A stretch of DNA of 64,000 nucleotides from Gemmatimonadaceae bacterium. GTDB taxonomy: Bacteria > Gemmatimonadota > Gemmatimonadetes > Gemmatimonadales > Gemmatimonadaceae. The stretch covers positions 62,001 to 126,000 of the forward strand of contig DASXKV010000067.1 in NCBI GenBank assembly GCA_036496605.1, given 5' to 3'. Below are positions 1-9,056 of the stretch, piece by piece (position 1 is the first letter of the stretch; each line of letters opens with the position of its first letter). The position numbers and the translations under genes were made by a program. The notes beneath the pieces were generated by a model that made no database searches, was not told the DNA's origin, and saw only the letters and a program-made list of their open reading frames with translations.

Positions 1-2414
1 TTACGGAGGATGTAGCTTCTCGTCGGGTGCGGATAGTTGCGTGGCGTTAGGCGGCCGGCCACGAACAGATCGGGCTTGCCATCACCGTTGAAATCGCCAA
101 CGCGCACGACGCCCTTGCTCGTCAACATCGGCGGTAGCGCCTGCGCGTCGCGCTCGAATCGTCCGCCGCCTTTGTTGATGTAGAGGCGATCTTGGAGTAG
201 CGGAGACTCCGCTGACAGCTGGTATCCGCCGCTCGTGACGTACAGATCGGGGAGCCCGTCGCCGTTGGCGTCGAAGAAGACGGCGCCCCAATCCTCGTAG
301 GCCTTGTCCGCCTCCCACGGCTGCCCTGCGCTCGACTCGACGAAGCTGCCGTCCTTTTGCTGGAGAAAGAGCTTGCCCGGGATACCGGCGGCGCCGCCGA
401 TGAACACGTCGTCGAGGCCGTCCCCATTCACGTCCGCCGCGGCGACGGGCGGCCCGTGGTGCGAGAGCATGTACGGGAGCAACGGTTGAATCGTATAATC
501 GATCATCGACACGGTCTGATGCTTGTACGCGATGGCGCGGCCAGAATCGACTGCCTGGAAAACGGTCTTTGATTCACCGCCAGACGTGCTGTGAGATTGA
601 CGCGCGCCCGCATCGGACTGCCTAACGACCACTTCGCGATCGACGCCGAGGTTCGTGAGTACCTGGCGCCGCCCGTCCGGCCACGCGACGTCGAGCGTGT
701 CGACCCGTTGCGCCGCGCCGAGGCCGAAATGCGGCCGCGCGTCCACCGTCGACATGAAGCCGCGATACGGCGTCTCGTAGATGTATTGCTTCTGTGCGCC
801 CGCCGACAGCGTCAACGTCGCACCGATACCGCCTCGATTCGGCGGCTCCCCCTCGAGCTTGACTCGGAGATAGTGATGTCGGTCGTCGTTAGGCGCAACG
901 TTCTGATAAATGAAGGCTGGCGAGTCGACGTTGTTGATGACCAGATCGAGCCGGCCGTCGTTGTCCAGATCTGCGTACGCCGCGCCATACGAGAAGCTCG
1001 GCTGATCCATTCCCCACGCCTTGCTCTTGTCGGTGAACGTGAGGTCGCCGTTGTTGCGAAAGACGTAGTTTGGAAGATTGTAGCCGGGTAGCTGCGCGAG
1101 CAGCTCCAGCGCCTGCCGTGTGTTGCCGCGGCGCTTCGCTGGCACGGCGGCGCCGACATAGTCGAGATCGTTGACCGCCTTCGGGTATCCGTTCCCGATG
1201 AAGATGTCCTTGTAACCGTCGTTGTCGAAGTCGGCGAAGAGCGTGCTCCAGCTCCAATCGGTCGCCGAGACGCCAGCCAGGCGTGAGATCTCGCTGAAGA
1301 ACGGAGCCTGCCCTGGGCGCAGCGAAGGGTCGCCCTTTGGCGTGACGCCGCTATTGAGCTGCAGCGAGTTCTGCGCGTAGTCGTCCCGAAATCCGCGCCC
1401 GCGCGAATCGAGCAGATTCCCGTAGCTCATGAAGCCGCTCATGCGCTTGCGGCGCGCGAGATCATGCGGGAGCATGTCCGCCTGCAGGATGTCGGGCCAC
1501 CCGTCGTTGTTGAAATCGGCGGCGTCGACACCCATTCCGGATTGGCTCGTGTGGCGGAGCGATCGCGAGGCGGTGTTCGTGAACGTCCCGTTGCCATTGT
1601 TGATGTACAGCACGTCGTTAGGCATCCCGTCGTTCGACACGTAGATGTCCGGCCAGCCGTCGCCGTTGAAGTCGCTGACGACGACGCCGAGCCCGAATCC
1701 CACGTCCTCGAGAATGCCTGCTTCCTTCGAGACGTTGGTGAACGTCCCGTTGCAGTTGTTGCGATAGAGCTCGTTGTAGCTGCCCGGTGTCGTCCCGCGG
1801 ACGCCGCTCGGCTGGCTACTCACGCCGCGCGTGAAATCCTTGGGCGAGTTGTTGAGGAGAAAGAGATCGAGGCAGCCATCGCCGTTGTAATCCAGCCAGG
1901 CCGCCTGCGTCGTGAAGTTCGTATCAGCGATGCCATACTTTGCCGCGGACTCGGTGAAGGTCCGATCGCCGTTATTGATGAAAAGGAGATTCGCGCGATC
2001 CGCTCCTTTCGACCACTCGGGCCCCGCGACGGAGACGTAGATATCCAGATAGCCATCGTTGTTGATGTCCACCATGCTGACGCCAGTTGCCCATCGATTG
2101 GTCTTCAGCCCGGCATGTTCGGTGATGTCCTCGAAGCGCATGTGACCCTTGTTCAGGTACAGGCGGCTCGAGACCTGGTTTCCGGCGAAGAAGATGTCCG
2201 GGAGACCGTCGTTGTCGATGTCGCCGATGGCCACGCCGGCGCCGTTGTAGACGTAGACGTCCGTCTGGACGTTCAGCGAATCGTTCGTCGTGATGGTGTT
2301 GGCGAACGTAATGCCGGTTTGGTCCGCCTTCAGGAGCTTGAACACCGGCCGCTCCCTCGGTCCACAATACGTTAGGCAGAGAAAGGCCCATGTGAACCGC
2401 AGAGGACGCAACAA
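1..2414 (-). CDS. FG-GAP/VCBS repeat protein with ASPIC/UnbV domain, lipoprotein, 3' end cut by window
   Basis: Large exported repeat protein, at least 800 residues visible, continuing past the window start with no stop codon. Calcium-loop motifs of FG-GAP blades recur, for example DINNDGYLDIYV, DFNGDGWPDIYV and DFDNDGYKDIFI. They are followed by an ASPIC/UnbV segment (FGLGAAQRVDTLDVAWP) near position 700 and then more FG-GAP motifs (DVNGDGLDDVFI, DFNGDGKPDLFV). This order is usual for the roughly 1100-residue CRTAC1-like proteins of Acidobacteriota and Bacteroidota. The N-terminus has a hydrophobic stretch ending in LTYC, a lipobox, so it is probably outer-membrane anchored. No ATG fits; a TTG at 2414 (or 2442) is the best start. 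The 5' end lies in a purine-rich CGCAGAGG-type repeat. Its ligand is unknown; family members are thought to act in extracellular binding or adhesion. Confidence 0.85.
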   Translation of the reverse strand, partial: MLRPLRFTWAFLCLTYCGPRERPVFKLLKADQTGITFANTITTNDSLNVQTDVYVYNGAGVAIGDIDNDGLPDIFFAGNQVSSRLYLNKGHMRFEDITEHAGLKTNRWATGVSMVDINNDGYLDIYVSVAGPEWSKGADRANLLFINNGDRTFTESAAKYGIADTNFTTQAAWLDYNGDGCLDLFLLNNSPKDFTRGVSSQPSGVRGTTPGSYNELYRNNCNGTFTNVSKEAGILEDVGFGLGVVVSDFNGDGWPDIYVSNDGMPNDVLYINNGNGTFTNTASRSLRHTSQSGMGVDAADFNNDGWPDILQADMLPHDLARRKRMSGFMSYGNLLDSRGRGFRDDYAQNSLQLNSGVTPKGDPSLRPGQAPFFSEISRLAGVSATDWSWSTLFADFDNDGYKDIFIGNGYPKAVNDLDYVGAAVPAKRRGNTRQALELLAQLPGYNLPNYVFRNNGDLTFTDKSKAWGMDQPSFSYGAAYADLDNDGRLDLVINNVDSPAFIYQNVAPNDDRHHYLRVKLEGEPPNRGGIGATLTLSAGAQKQYIYETPYRGFMSTVDARPHFGLGAAQRVDTLDVAWPDGRRQVLTNLGVDREVVVRQSDAGARQSHSTSGGESKTVFQAVDSGRAIAYKHQTVSMIDYTIQPLLPYMLSHHGPPVAAADVNGDGLDDVFIGGAAGIPGKLFLQQKDGSFVESSAGQPWEADKAYEDWGAVFFDANGDGLPDLYVTSGGYQLSAESPLLQDRLYINKGGGRFERDAQALPPMLTSKGVVRVGDFNGDGKPDLFVAGRLTPRNYPHPTRSYILR

Positions 2415-2436
2415 CCGCAGAAGCCGCAGAGGGAGA
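2395..2436. repeat. Degenerate CCGCAGAGG-type repeat
   Basis: The units ACCGCAGAGGACGCA, ACCGCAGAAG and CCGCAGAGGGAG follow one another at the 5' end of the FG-GAP lipoprotein and its leader. Similar CGCAGAGG runs are frequent in intergenic DNA of environmental bacteria. Function unknown. Confidence 0.4.
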
Positions 2437-2595
2437 GACAAAGACCGAGGAGGCGTGAGCCGGTGCGAGAAGTGTTCCGGCCAAGGCTGGCCGAGCGCAA
2501 AGAGAAGCCCCATGCCACACCGCATGTCAAGGGACGAGAGCCGCTGTATTTTGTATGGTGCCTGATCGAGTGCTTGACCTTCGCGAGGGAGACGC

Positions 2596-3957
2596 ATGAA
2601 CCGACCGTTGCCTATTTCCCGCGTCATCAATCTGATCCCTGAAGCGTCGCAGCGTCTCTGGTCGATCGACGAGGCCGAGGCGCGTCGACGGCTCCTCGCG
2701 AGTGACCTCGGCAATGTCCTCGACATCGACGGATCGTTCGCGCTGGTGGCGCAAGACGGAGAGCGCGTCGTGCTCGCGCGAAGCCTCGACCGGCCCATGC
2801 GCTACTTCCTCGCGAAGGCGGTAGACGGCCCCGCGCTCATCGTCGCCGAACGGATCGACGAGATCGCGGCGCAGCTCTCGCATCATGGATGGTCCGACCA
2901 GTTCCATCCCAGTTACACCCGGATGGTCCCGGCGCACCATGTGACGACGCTACGACTCGTCGGTTGCCCGGATCCCAATCCCGTGCACCGGCGGTTCTTC
3001 GATCCGCCGCGCGGCACGCTGCCTAACGATCTCGATCTGATCGGCCGGCACTACGTCGAGGCGGTCTATGGGGAGCTGCGCCGCTGGCTCGCCGTGCAGA
3101 AAACCGGGGCGCCGATCGGCGTGCCGTTCTCGGGCGGCATCGACAGCGGCGCCGTGCTGCTGTGTCTCTACAAGCTGTTGCTCAACGAGGGAGAGTCTCC
3201 AGCGCGCCTCAAGGCCTTCACGCTCTCGGTAGACGGGGAAGGGCAGGACGCTCGTCAGGCGCGCGAGTTTCTCAGCCGGGCCAACCTCGAGATGCTCGGG
3301 GAAACGATCGAGGTCTCGTCGAACGTCCTCGATCCACTCCGCGCGGTGGCGGTGATCGAGGATTACAAGCCGCTCGACGTCGACTGCGCTGCCGTGAATC
3401 TCGCGCTGCTCGCTGGTGTTCGCGAGCGATATCCCGACTGGCAGCTACTCGTCGATGGCGATGGCGGCGACGAAAACCTCAAGGATTATCCGATCGAGGC
3501 GAATAGCGAGCTCACGATCCGGAGCGTCGTCAATAACCGCATGCTCTATCAGGAAGGGTGGGGAGTCGAATCGATCAAGCATTCGCTCACGTACTCCGGC
3601 GGTTATAGTCGTGGCTGCGTGCGGAGCTACGCATGTGCGCGTGCGTGTGGGTTCGAAGGGTTCAGTCCATACACCCGTCCGGCGGTCATTGCGGTTGCCG
3701 AAGCGATTCCGTTTGCCGAGTTGACGAAAGGCTCACACGAGCTGCTCTACGCGCTCAAGGGTGAAATCGTCTTTCGCGGCGTGCGGTCGGTGCTAGGGCT
3801 CGAGATGCCTGTCTTCGCGAAACGTCGCTTCCAGCATGGCTCGGTTTCGGCCGCACAAGCCGCGCGACTCTTCCCCGAGAACGAGATGCGCTATCGCTCG
3901 CATTTCGAGACCCTGCACCTTCACCGGACGACAGCAGCGCCGGTTGCGTCAGTGTGA
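2596..3957 (+). CDS. Asparagine-synthase-like ATP-pyrophosphatase (no N-terminal nucleophile Cys)
   Basis: The 453-residue protein has the PP-loop motif FSGGIDSGAV near residue 177, the ATP-pyrophosphatase signature of asparagine synthetase and beta-lactam synthetase relatives, which adenylate a carboxylate before amidation. The N-terminal 150 residues keep a remnant of the Ntn glutaminase fold (LDIDGSFALVAQDGERVVLAR), but Cys2 is missing, so glutamine hydrolysis is unlikely. A later DGDGGDENLKDYP motif fits the synthetase active site. The ATG at 2596 has GAGGGA about six bases upstream. The stop overlaps the GTG of the next gene (GTGA), so the two are translationally coupled. With the radical SAM and flavoprotein genes it looks like a small biosynthetic operon. 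Substrate unknown. Confidence 0.85.
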   Translation: MNRPLPISRVINLIPEASQRLWSIDEAEARRRLLASDLGNVLDIDGSFALVAQDGERVVLARSLDRPMRYFLAKAVDGPALIVAERIDEIAAQLSHHGWSDQFHPSYTRMVPAHHVTTLRLVGCPDPNPVHRRFFDPPRGTLPNDLDLIGRHYVEAVYGELRRWLAVQKTGAPIGVPFSGGIDSGAVLLCLYKLLLNEGESPARLKAFTLSVDGEGQDARQAREFLSRANLEMLGETIEVSSNVLDPLRAVAVIEDYKPLDVDCAAVNLALLAGVRERYPDWQLLVDGDGGDENLKDYPIEANSELTIRSVVNNRMLYQEGWGVESIKHSLTYSGGYSRGCVRSYACARACGFEGFSPYTRPAVIAVAEAIPFAELTKGSHELLYALKGEIVFRGVRSVLGLEMPVFAKRRFQHGSVSAAQAARLFPENEMRYRSHFETLHLHRTTAAPVASV

Positions 3958-4925
3958 CGGTGCCGGCCACCACGGCGCGCGGCCAGTCTGCCGACGATCG
4001 CCGCATTCGAGCCCTTCGTCCGCCCAAGCCATACGTCGACCCCTTCGTCGCCCACGGCACGGCGATCGACGAGGAGCGACGGCCTAACGGCGGCGTCGAA
4101 CGAGCGCTCACGATCTTTCTCGCGGGCGCCGAGTGCCCGTTCACGTGTTCGTTCTGCGATCTATGGAAGTGGACGACTAACGAGCCGACGCCAGTTGGCG
4201 CTCTGCCGACGCAGGTTGAGAGAGTACTCACGAGCCTCTCCCAGCCTCTTCCCGCGCGTCTCAAACTCTACAACGCCAGCAATTTCTTCGATCGTCGGGC
4301 CGTACCCCTCGAGGACCTGCCGCGCATTGCGTCGCTCGCGGCGCCGTTCACCGGCGTGACGGTCGAATCGCATGTCAGCACGATTGGCCCGTCGGCCGTT
4401 GCCTTTGCGCAGCAGTTGCCCGGCAAACTCGAAGTCGCCGTGGGACTGGAGACGGTTCATCCGCACGCCGCGGCGAAGCTCAACAAGCGTCTCGATCTTG
4501 CCCGATTCGACGGCGTCGCACGGTTTCTGATGGAGAACGACATCGATCTGCGCGTGTTCGTGCTCCTCGGTGCGCCGTACGTTCCGGTCGCCGAAAGCGT
4601 CGCCTGGACGGTGCGGTCCGTCGAGTACGCCGTGGAACGAGGCGCTGCCGTGGTCTGCATCATTCCCGTCCGCGGGGGCAACGGCGAGATGGAGCGGCTA
4701 CAGTCGTTAGGCAAATTCACGCCGCCGACACTCTCGCACCTCGAGGACGCGCTCGACGAATGCGCGCGTTTCACCGACTCGGTTGTGACGGTGGACCTCT
4801 GGGACGTCGAGCGCTTACCCGCGTGCGCGAGCTGTCGTGCCGCGCGCATCGCTCGGCTCGGGCGAATGAATCTCAGTGGCCGGGCCGCGCCAAGGGTGTC
4901 TTGCGAGGTCTGCGGAACAAGCTGA
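3954..4925 (+). CDS. Radical SAM enzyme (ELP3/RaSEA-like)
   Basis: The 323-residue protein has the [4Fe-4S] motif CPFTCSFC (C-x3-C-x2-C) at about residues 61-68, followed by DLWKWTTNEPTP. The core carries KLYNASNFFD, then VGLETVHPHAAAKLNKR and a GNGEMERL segment, all typical of the ELP3-type radical SAM fold. The C-terminus holds four more cysteines (ACASC and CEVC), possibly a second metal site. Radical SAM proteins of this type are common in Planctomycetota and Acidobacteriota, usually beside the flavoprotein found next here; their reaction is not established. The GTG start overlaps the upstream stop, and its own stop overlaps the next ATG by one base (TGATG). Confidence 0.88.
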   Translation: MTVPATTARGQSADDRRIRALRPPKPYVDPFVAHGTAIDEERRPNGGVERALTIFLAGAECPFTCSFCDLWKWTTNEPTPVGALPTQVERVLTSLSQPLPARLKLYNASNFFDRRAVPLEDLPRIASLAAPFTGVTVESHVSTIGPSAVAFAQQLPGKLEVAVGLETVHPHAAAKLNKRLDLARFDGVARFLMENDIDLRVFVLLGAPYVPVAESVAWTVRSVEYAVERGAAVVCIIPVRGGNGEMERLQSLGKFTPPTLSHLEDALDECARFTDSVVTVDLWDVERLPACASCRAARIARLGRMNLSGRAAPRVSCEVCGTS

Positions 4926-6559
4926 TGGACTCGTGCGAGATCGCGATCGTCGGGAGCGGCTTCGCCGGTTCGCTCCTGGCGCGCGTGCTCAGGGTGCTCG
5001 GCTACGATGTCGCGCTGTTCGAGCGCGGTGCTCATCCGCGATTCGCGATCGGTGAGTCGTCGACGCCGCTCGCCAATCTTTCACTCGAGCGACTGGGCTT
5101 TCGCTATGGCCTCCCCGACTGCCATCACATGGCGACGCACGGCCGCTGGCTCGCTCGCTACCCGGAAGTGCGTCGCGGCCTCAAGCGAGGATTCACGTTC
5201 TATCGGCATCATCCGGGCGAGTCGTTCGCAAATCGCGGATTGCAGTCGGAGCGTCTGCTCGTGGCGGCAAGTCCGAGCGACGACCTGTCGGATACTCATT
5301 GGCTACGTGCCGACGTCGATCACCACTTCGTGCGAGAGGCGGTTGCTTCCGGCGTCGATTATCGCGATCACGCTGACCTAACGAACGTCGACGTCGGGTT
5401 CGATGGCATTCGGCTCAGGGGAGAACGAAATGGTATCCCGTTCTCGTTGCGTGCGAATTTCATCGTCGACGCGTCCGGGCCTGGTGGATTCCTCGCGAGC
5501 CAGCTCGCCATTCCGTCCGGACTCGGAAAAACCGAGACGCGCGCGGCGCTCCTCTTCAGCCACTTTGATGACGTGGGTCTCATAGCCGACGCCGTGCCGG
5601 GCCTTCCTCGCGGTCCTTACGTGGACGATTGGGCGGCGGTCCATCATGTCATCGACGAAGGGTGGATGTATTCGCTCCGCTTCGATCACGGAACGACGAG
5701 TGCGGGCTTTCTCCTGTCGCCGCGCGGAATGGGGACGCTCGAGACGCGAGACGGAGAGACGCTATGGCGGGCGTTGTTGGCGCGCTACCCGACGATCGCC
5801 GCGCTCTTCGGCGACGCACGAGCCCTCATGCCAATGGCTTTTCGCCCCTTGATTCAGCATCGACTCACGCGCGCTGCCGGTGCTCGATGGGCACTCATGC
5901 CGCATGCGTTCGCCTTCGTCGATCCGCTGTTCTCGACGGGGATTGCCTGGAGCCTGCGCGCCGTCGAGCGACTTGGCGGTTTGTTCGAAGTTGCTAAACG
6001 CTCGGCGGGCATGCCCGACGCAACGGCCCTCGCGCGCTACGAGTCACTGCTCGCTGCCGAAGCCGACCAGATAGACCGGCTCGTCGCGGGGGCGTACGAG
6101 TCGATGGCGCACTTCGAGCTCTTCACCGCGCAGGCAATGCTCTATTTCGCCGCCGTCTCGTACGCGGAAGTCAGTCAGCGCATCATCCGCGACGACGCCG
6201 TTGCCTGGAAGGGTTTCCTCGGTGTCGGCGACACCGTTCTCGATGCGCTGCCATCGGAGAGTCTTCGCCGCCTCCGCGCAATCACGCGTGGCGAGGCGGA
6301 CACTGGAAGTGTTGACGCACGCCGCGAATTCAGTGAGTGGATCGCGCAGGCCATCTCTCCGCGTAACGTCGCGGGTCTTGCGGATGGGGAGCGGAACAAC
6401 CTCTATCCGGCCGACTTCGATATACTGCTCGCGCAGCACGCGCTCCTGGGCCTCACTCGGGACGAGCTCGTCGCTGCGCTTCCGGGGTTGCGAGGAACGT
6501 CGGGCGCGGCGCAGGGCGTTATGCATGGCGAGAACAGCAGCTGCCTTGCATTCCCCTGA
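4925..6559 (+). CDS. FAD-dependent halogenase-like oxidoreductase
   Basis: A 544-residue flavoprotein. It begins with the Rossmann dinucleotide motif IAIVGSGFAGSLLARVL and follows with FERGAHPRFAIGESSTP, the pattern of flavin-dependent tryptophan-halogenase and geranylgeranyl-reductase relatives. A later DASGPGGFLA matches the second FAD contact. I do not see the WxWxIP motif of true tryptophan halogenases, so oxidation or dehydrogenation is as likely as halogenation. The ATG at 4925 shares one base with the radical SAM stop codon; a longer in-frame reading to 4760 would sit inside the previous gene. Third gene of the coupled triad, followed by a hairpin terminator. Confidence 0.85.
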   Translation: MDSCEIAIVGSGFAGSLLARVLRVLGYDVALFERGAHPRFAIGESSTPLANLSLERLGFRYGLPDCHHMATHGRWLARYPEVRRGLKRGFTFYRHHPGESFANRGLQSERLLVAASPSDDLSDTHWLRADVDHHFVREAVASGVDYRDHADLTNVDVGFDGIRLRGERNGIPFSLRANFIVDASGPGGFLASQLAIPSGLGKTETRAALLFSHFDDVGLIADAVPGLPRGPYVDDWAAVHHVIDEGWMYSLRFDHGTTSAGFLLSPRGMGTLETRDGETLWRALLARYPTIAALFGDARALMPMAFRPLIQHRLTRAAGARWALMPHAFAFVDPLFSTGIAWSLRAVERLGGLFEVAKRSAGMPDATALARYESLLAAEADQIDRLVAGAYESMAHFELFTAQAMLYFAAVSYAEVSQRIIRDDAVAWKGFLGVGDTVLDALPSESLRRLRAITRGEADTGSVDARREFSEWIAQAISPRNVAGLADGERNNLYPADFDILLAQHALLGLTRDELVAALPGLRGTSGAAQGVMHGENSSCLAFP

Positions 6560-6724
6560 ACGCGAGAACTCCATTTGGCACGGCAGCCGTTCGGGATCTA
6601 GTCGCGCGATGGCCGTGTGCAGATCTGCACTTGTCCGCGTTGAAAGCAATTGATGCCTATGGTGGAACGGAACCATACCTTGCGCTACGCGCTCGACTTT
6701 TCGAAGTCTCGCCGCGAAAAGAGA

Positions 6725-6755
6725 GAGTCCGCCACCTAACGAAGGCAGCGGACTC
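6725..6755. terminator. Hairpin between convergent genes
   Basis: An 8-bp perfect stem, GAGTCCGC (6725-6732) with GCGGACTC (6748-6755), and a 15-base loop. It lies between the convergent flavoprotein and RCC1 genes. There is no strong U-tract, so the call is structural. The rest of 6560-6777 shows no gene. Confidence 0.5.
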
Positions 6756-6777
6756 ACGAACGATTCGATGATGGCGA

Positions 6778-8055
6778 TTAGGGATCGATCGCCTGCACCG
6801 GCGTGTTCACGCCGTAGATCGATGCCGACGGCTGACCAAGCTGCCCGTAGTAGTTATCGCCCCAGCAATAGACATGATTGTCGGTCCCGATCCCGCACGA
6901 GTGGTTCAGACCGACCGTGAGTGCACGATACGTATGACCGCCGGAGACCGGGACAATGGCCGTCGATCCCTGCGAGCTGCTGTTGCCGAGCTGTCCGAAG
7001 TCACCGAGACCCCAGCAAAATGCGGCGTTGGTCGCGTCGAGACCGCATCCGTGGTTCGAGCTCAGTGAGACGCCATGCAGCGGGCCAGTCGTCTGCGGCA
7101 GGAAGGTCGCGTTGCCCCAGAAACTCGCATTACCGAGCAAGCCAAACTGCCCCAGGTTGTTTGACAAGAGCACGTTGTGCCCGAAGCATTGTTCGGTCCC
7201 GTTCGACTGGTCCGCGCATGTTGTTCCGGCAGTAACCGCGACGTGGCTCGCGCCATCGATTACGTGAACCCAGGTGTAAGGCGTCGAGGACTGGAGGGCT
7301 GTCGTGTCCGTACCGAGCTGCCCGTACTTGTTCGAGCCCCAGCACAGCCAGTTGTTGTTGCCGATGTTTCCGCAGGCATGATCGTTTGCGACGGCCATGG
7401 CCGAGAAGTAGGAGCCGGTCGCCACTTGTGCCGGCGAGTACGAGCGGCCGGCGGGTCCCGGTGCGAGGGGAAACTGGCCCCAGCACAGCAGGATGCTTCC
7501 GTTGGTCGTGCCGCAAGTCGTCTCGCCGCCGGCTGCGAGTGAACCGAAGACGAACCCGCCGGGCACCATCAGCGGACTGGCCTGGTCGCCGCCGGTGCCT
7601 TTGCCGATCTGGCCATAGTAGTTGTACCCCCAGCACCACGCGGCGCCATTCGCGTCTGTCGCGCAGGTGTGCTGTGATCCCGCCGTGATGTGTGTCGCGC
7701 TGACGAAGCTCGCATTTGCCGGCGCCGTCACGAGCACTGGCTGTTTGGAGCATTGGCCATCACTCGAGAACGTGCCGCACTGCGTGTTCGTCGTCACGCC
7801 AAGCTGCCCATACCTGTTCCAGCCCCAACACGACACGGCCCCGCTTCGCTTTCTCACGCACGTGTGCTGATCACCGGCGGCGATTTCCATCAGGTCGCCG
7901 GGTCGGGGCAAAATGATATTGATGGGGGGCAGCGGCAGCGGGACGTACATGGCGCTCGGCGCCTTGGGCGCGAACAGATCCTTCTGGTCTTGACAGCCGA
8001 CGACGGAAATGATGGCGGCTGCGGCGAGGGCGATGTAACAGAACGTCGTGCGCAT
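6778..8055 (-). CDS. RCC1-repeat lipoprotein
   Basis: The 425-residue protein has a signal peptide ending in the lipobox SVVGC, so it is a surface or periplasmic lipoprotein. It then has about six to seven RCC1-type repeats, each with the pattern GxxHTC ... CWGxNxYGQLG (for example CWGWNRYGQLG, CWGDNYYGQLG). These build a beta-propeller used for protein-protein contacts. Paired cysteines recur once per repeat, which would suit disulphides outside the cytoplasm. It lies 58 bp downstream of the UnbU-like gene in the same direction and may share its transcript. No catalytic residues are apparent and the partner is unknown. Confidence 0.88.
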   Translation of the reverse strand: MRTTFCYIALAAAAIISVVGCQDQKDLFAPKAPSAMYVPLPLPPINIILPRPGDLMEIAAGDQHTCVRKRSGAVSCWGWNRYGQLGVTTNTQCGTFSSDGQCSKQPVLVTAPANASFVSATHITAGSQHTCATDANGAAWCWGYNYYGQIGKGTGGDQASPLMVPGGFVFGSLAAGGETTCGTTNGSILLCWGQFPLAPGPAGRSYSPAQVATGSYFSAMAVANDHACGNIGNNNWLCWGSNKYGQLGTDTTALQSSTPYTWVHVIDGASHVAVTAGTTCADQSNGTEQCFGHNVLLSNNLGQFGLLGNASFWGNATFLPQTTGPLHGVSLSSNHGCGLDATNAAFCWGLGDFGQLGNSSSQGSTAIVPVSGGHTYRALTVGLNHSCGIGTDNHVYCWGDNYYGQLGQPSASIYGVNTPVQAIDP

Positions 8056-8113
8056 AGGTGGCTCCGGTTCGGGTTTTCGCGAGCCACGCTATTTCGCTCC
8101 CGTCAGACGGAAC

Positions 8114-9049
8114 TCACCGCGGCATCAGCGCCGGATCATGTTGTCGCAACACCTGACTGGTCGGCGCCTTAGCGGCTGTTGGCCGCTTCGGTGGATTTCG
8201 CCAGAGGTCGATCCATTTTGCGATTGGCCCGACGATCGCGAGCGCCAGGAACGCGGGTGCGGCGCTGAACGCCGTCGGCAGAGGCAGGCCGCGATCCGCC
8301 GCGTAGCGGATCAGCGTTTCCATAACTGCAATCAAGACGGCCACGATCACCTGTCTGCGACGCCCTTTGACCACCGTTCGCGGGTCCGTGATCATGAAGA
8401 ACACGAATAGCTGATACATCGGCCCCGTGATTGGCGCTATCTCCGGCAGCACCGGCATTCCGAGCGCAGCCGCTCGAATGCTGCCGAGAACCAGGAAGCT
8501 TGCCAGGTACGTCAACGTGATGTGCAGGACGCCGACGCGAGCCGCAATGATGAGCCCGAAGGCCCAGATAATCGCGTTGGTCGCGAGATCATTCCCGAAC
8601 TGGTGGCTCAGCACCGACACCCGATCTGGCGCGGTCAGCAACAGGACGGTGATCGCGAAGTTGGTCGGATTCCAGAGGTGATTGTCTCGATAGCGCAGAA
8701 CGTACTTCGACGAGATCGCCAGGAATCCGCCGAGCGCGAACGGCCAGAGCGCGACGCCTTGCGGCTTGATGAGCAGCGTGAGACTGATGCCGCTGATGTA
8801 CGCGCTCTGAAGATTGACGACCTTGCCACGATCGAACCAGGAGAGCACTGCCTCCGTCGCCAAGCACGTCGCGAGTGCGAGCGCGAGACGCTCGTATCCG
8901 CCGAACATGTGATATCGGAACTGCGCCGCGAGCAGGACGAGCGTGATGAGAAACGCGATGAGATATCGCGGATCGATCCGCCGTCCCTGCTCCCACGCGC
9001 GCGCGAACACGCTGGGCTCGGCCATCGTCGGATGAGTCGTGTCGCTCAC
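8114..9049 (-). CDS. UnbU/E5-like membrane protein (RnfD/NqrB-related)
   Basis: A 311-residue polytopic membrane protein with eight or nine hydrophobic segments. The motifs YISGISLTLLIKPQ and LWNPTNFAI resemble the RnfD/NqrB family, whose members carry flavin and ubiquinone-linked redox roles. Enediyne clusters encode a protein of this type (UnbU, E5) next to an ASPIC protein (UnbV, E4), and here too the next gene upstream is an ASPIC protein, 7 bp away. No enediyne polyketide synthase is in the window. The GTG at 9049 is the only reasonable start. A redox or transport role in the membrane is inferred, not shown. Confidence 0.75.
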   Translation of the reverse strand: MSDTTHPTMAEPSVFARAWEQGRRIDPRYLIAFLITLVLLAAQFRYHMFGGYERLALALATCLATEAVLSWFDRGKVVNLQSAYISGISLTLLIKPQGVALWPFALGGFLAISSKYVLRYRDNHLWNPTNFAITVLLLTAPDRVSVLSHQFGNDLATNAIIWAFGLIIAARVGVLHITLTYLASFLVLGSIRAAALGMPVLPEIAPITGPMYQLFVFFMITDPRTVVKGRRRQVIVAVLIAVMETLIRYAADRGLPLPTAFSAAPAFLALAIVGPIAKWIDLWRNPPKRPTAAKAPTSQVLRQHDPALMPR

Positions 9050-9056
9050 GTCGGCG

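Noticed and set aside
1464-2375. 303-residue plus-strand frame opposite the first FG-GAP protein
   Set aside because: Val/Arg/Asp-rich pattern caused by antisense reading of repeated DGDG loops.
4925-6559. Calling the flavoprotein a true tryptophan halogenase
   Set aside because: The WxWxIP motif is not seen, so only a halogenase-like label is justified.
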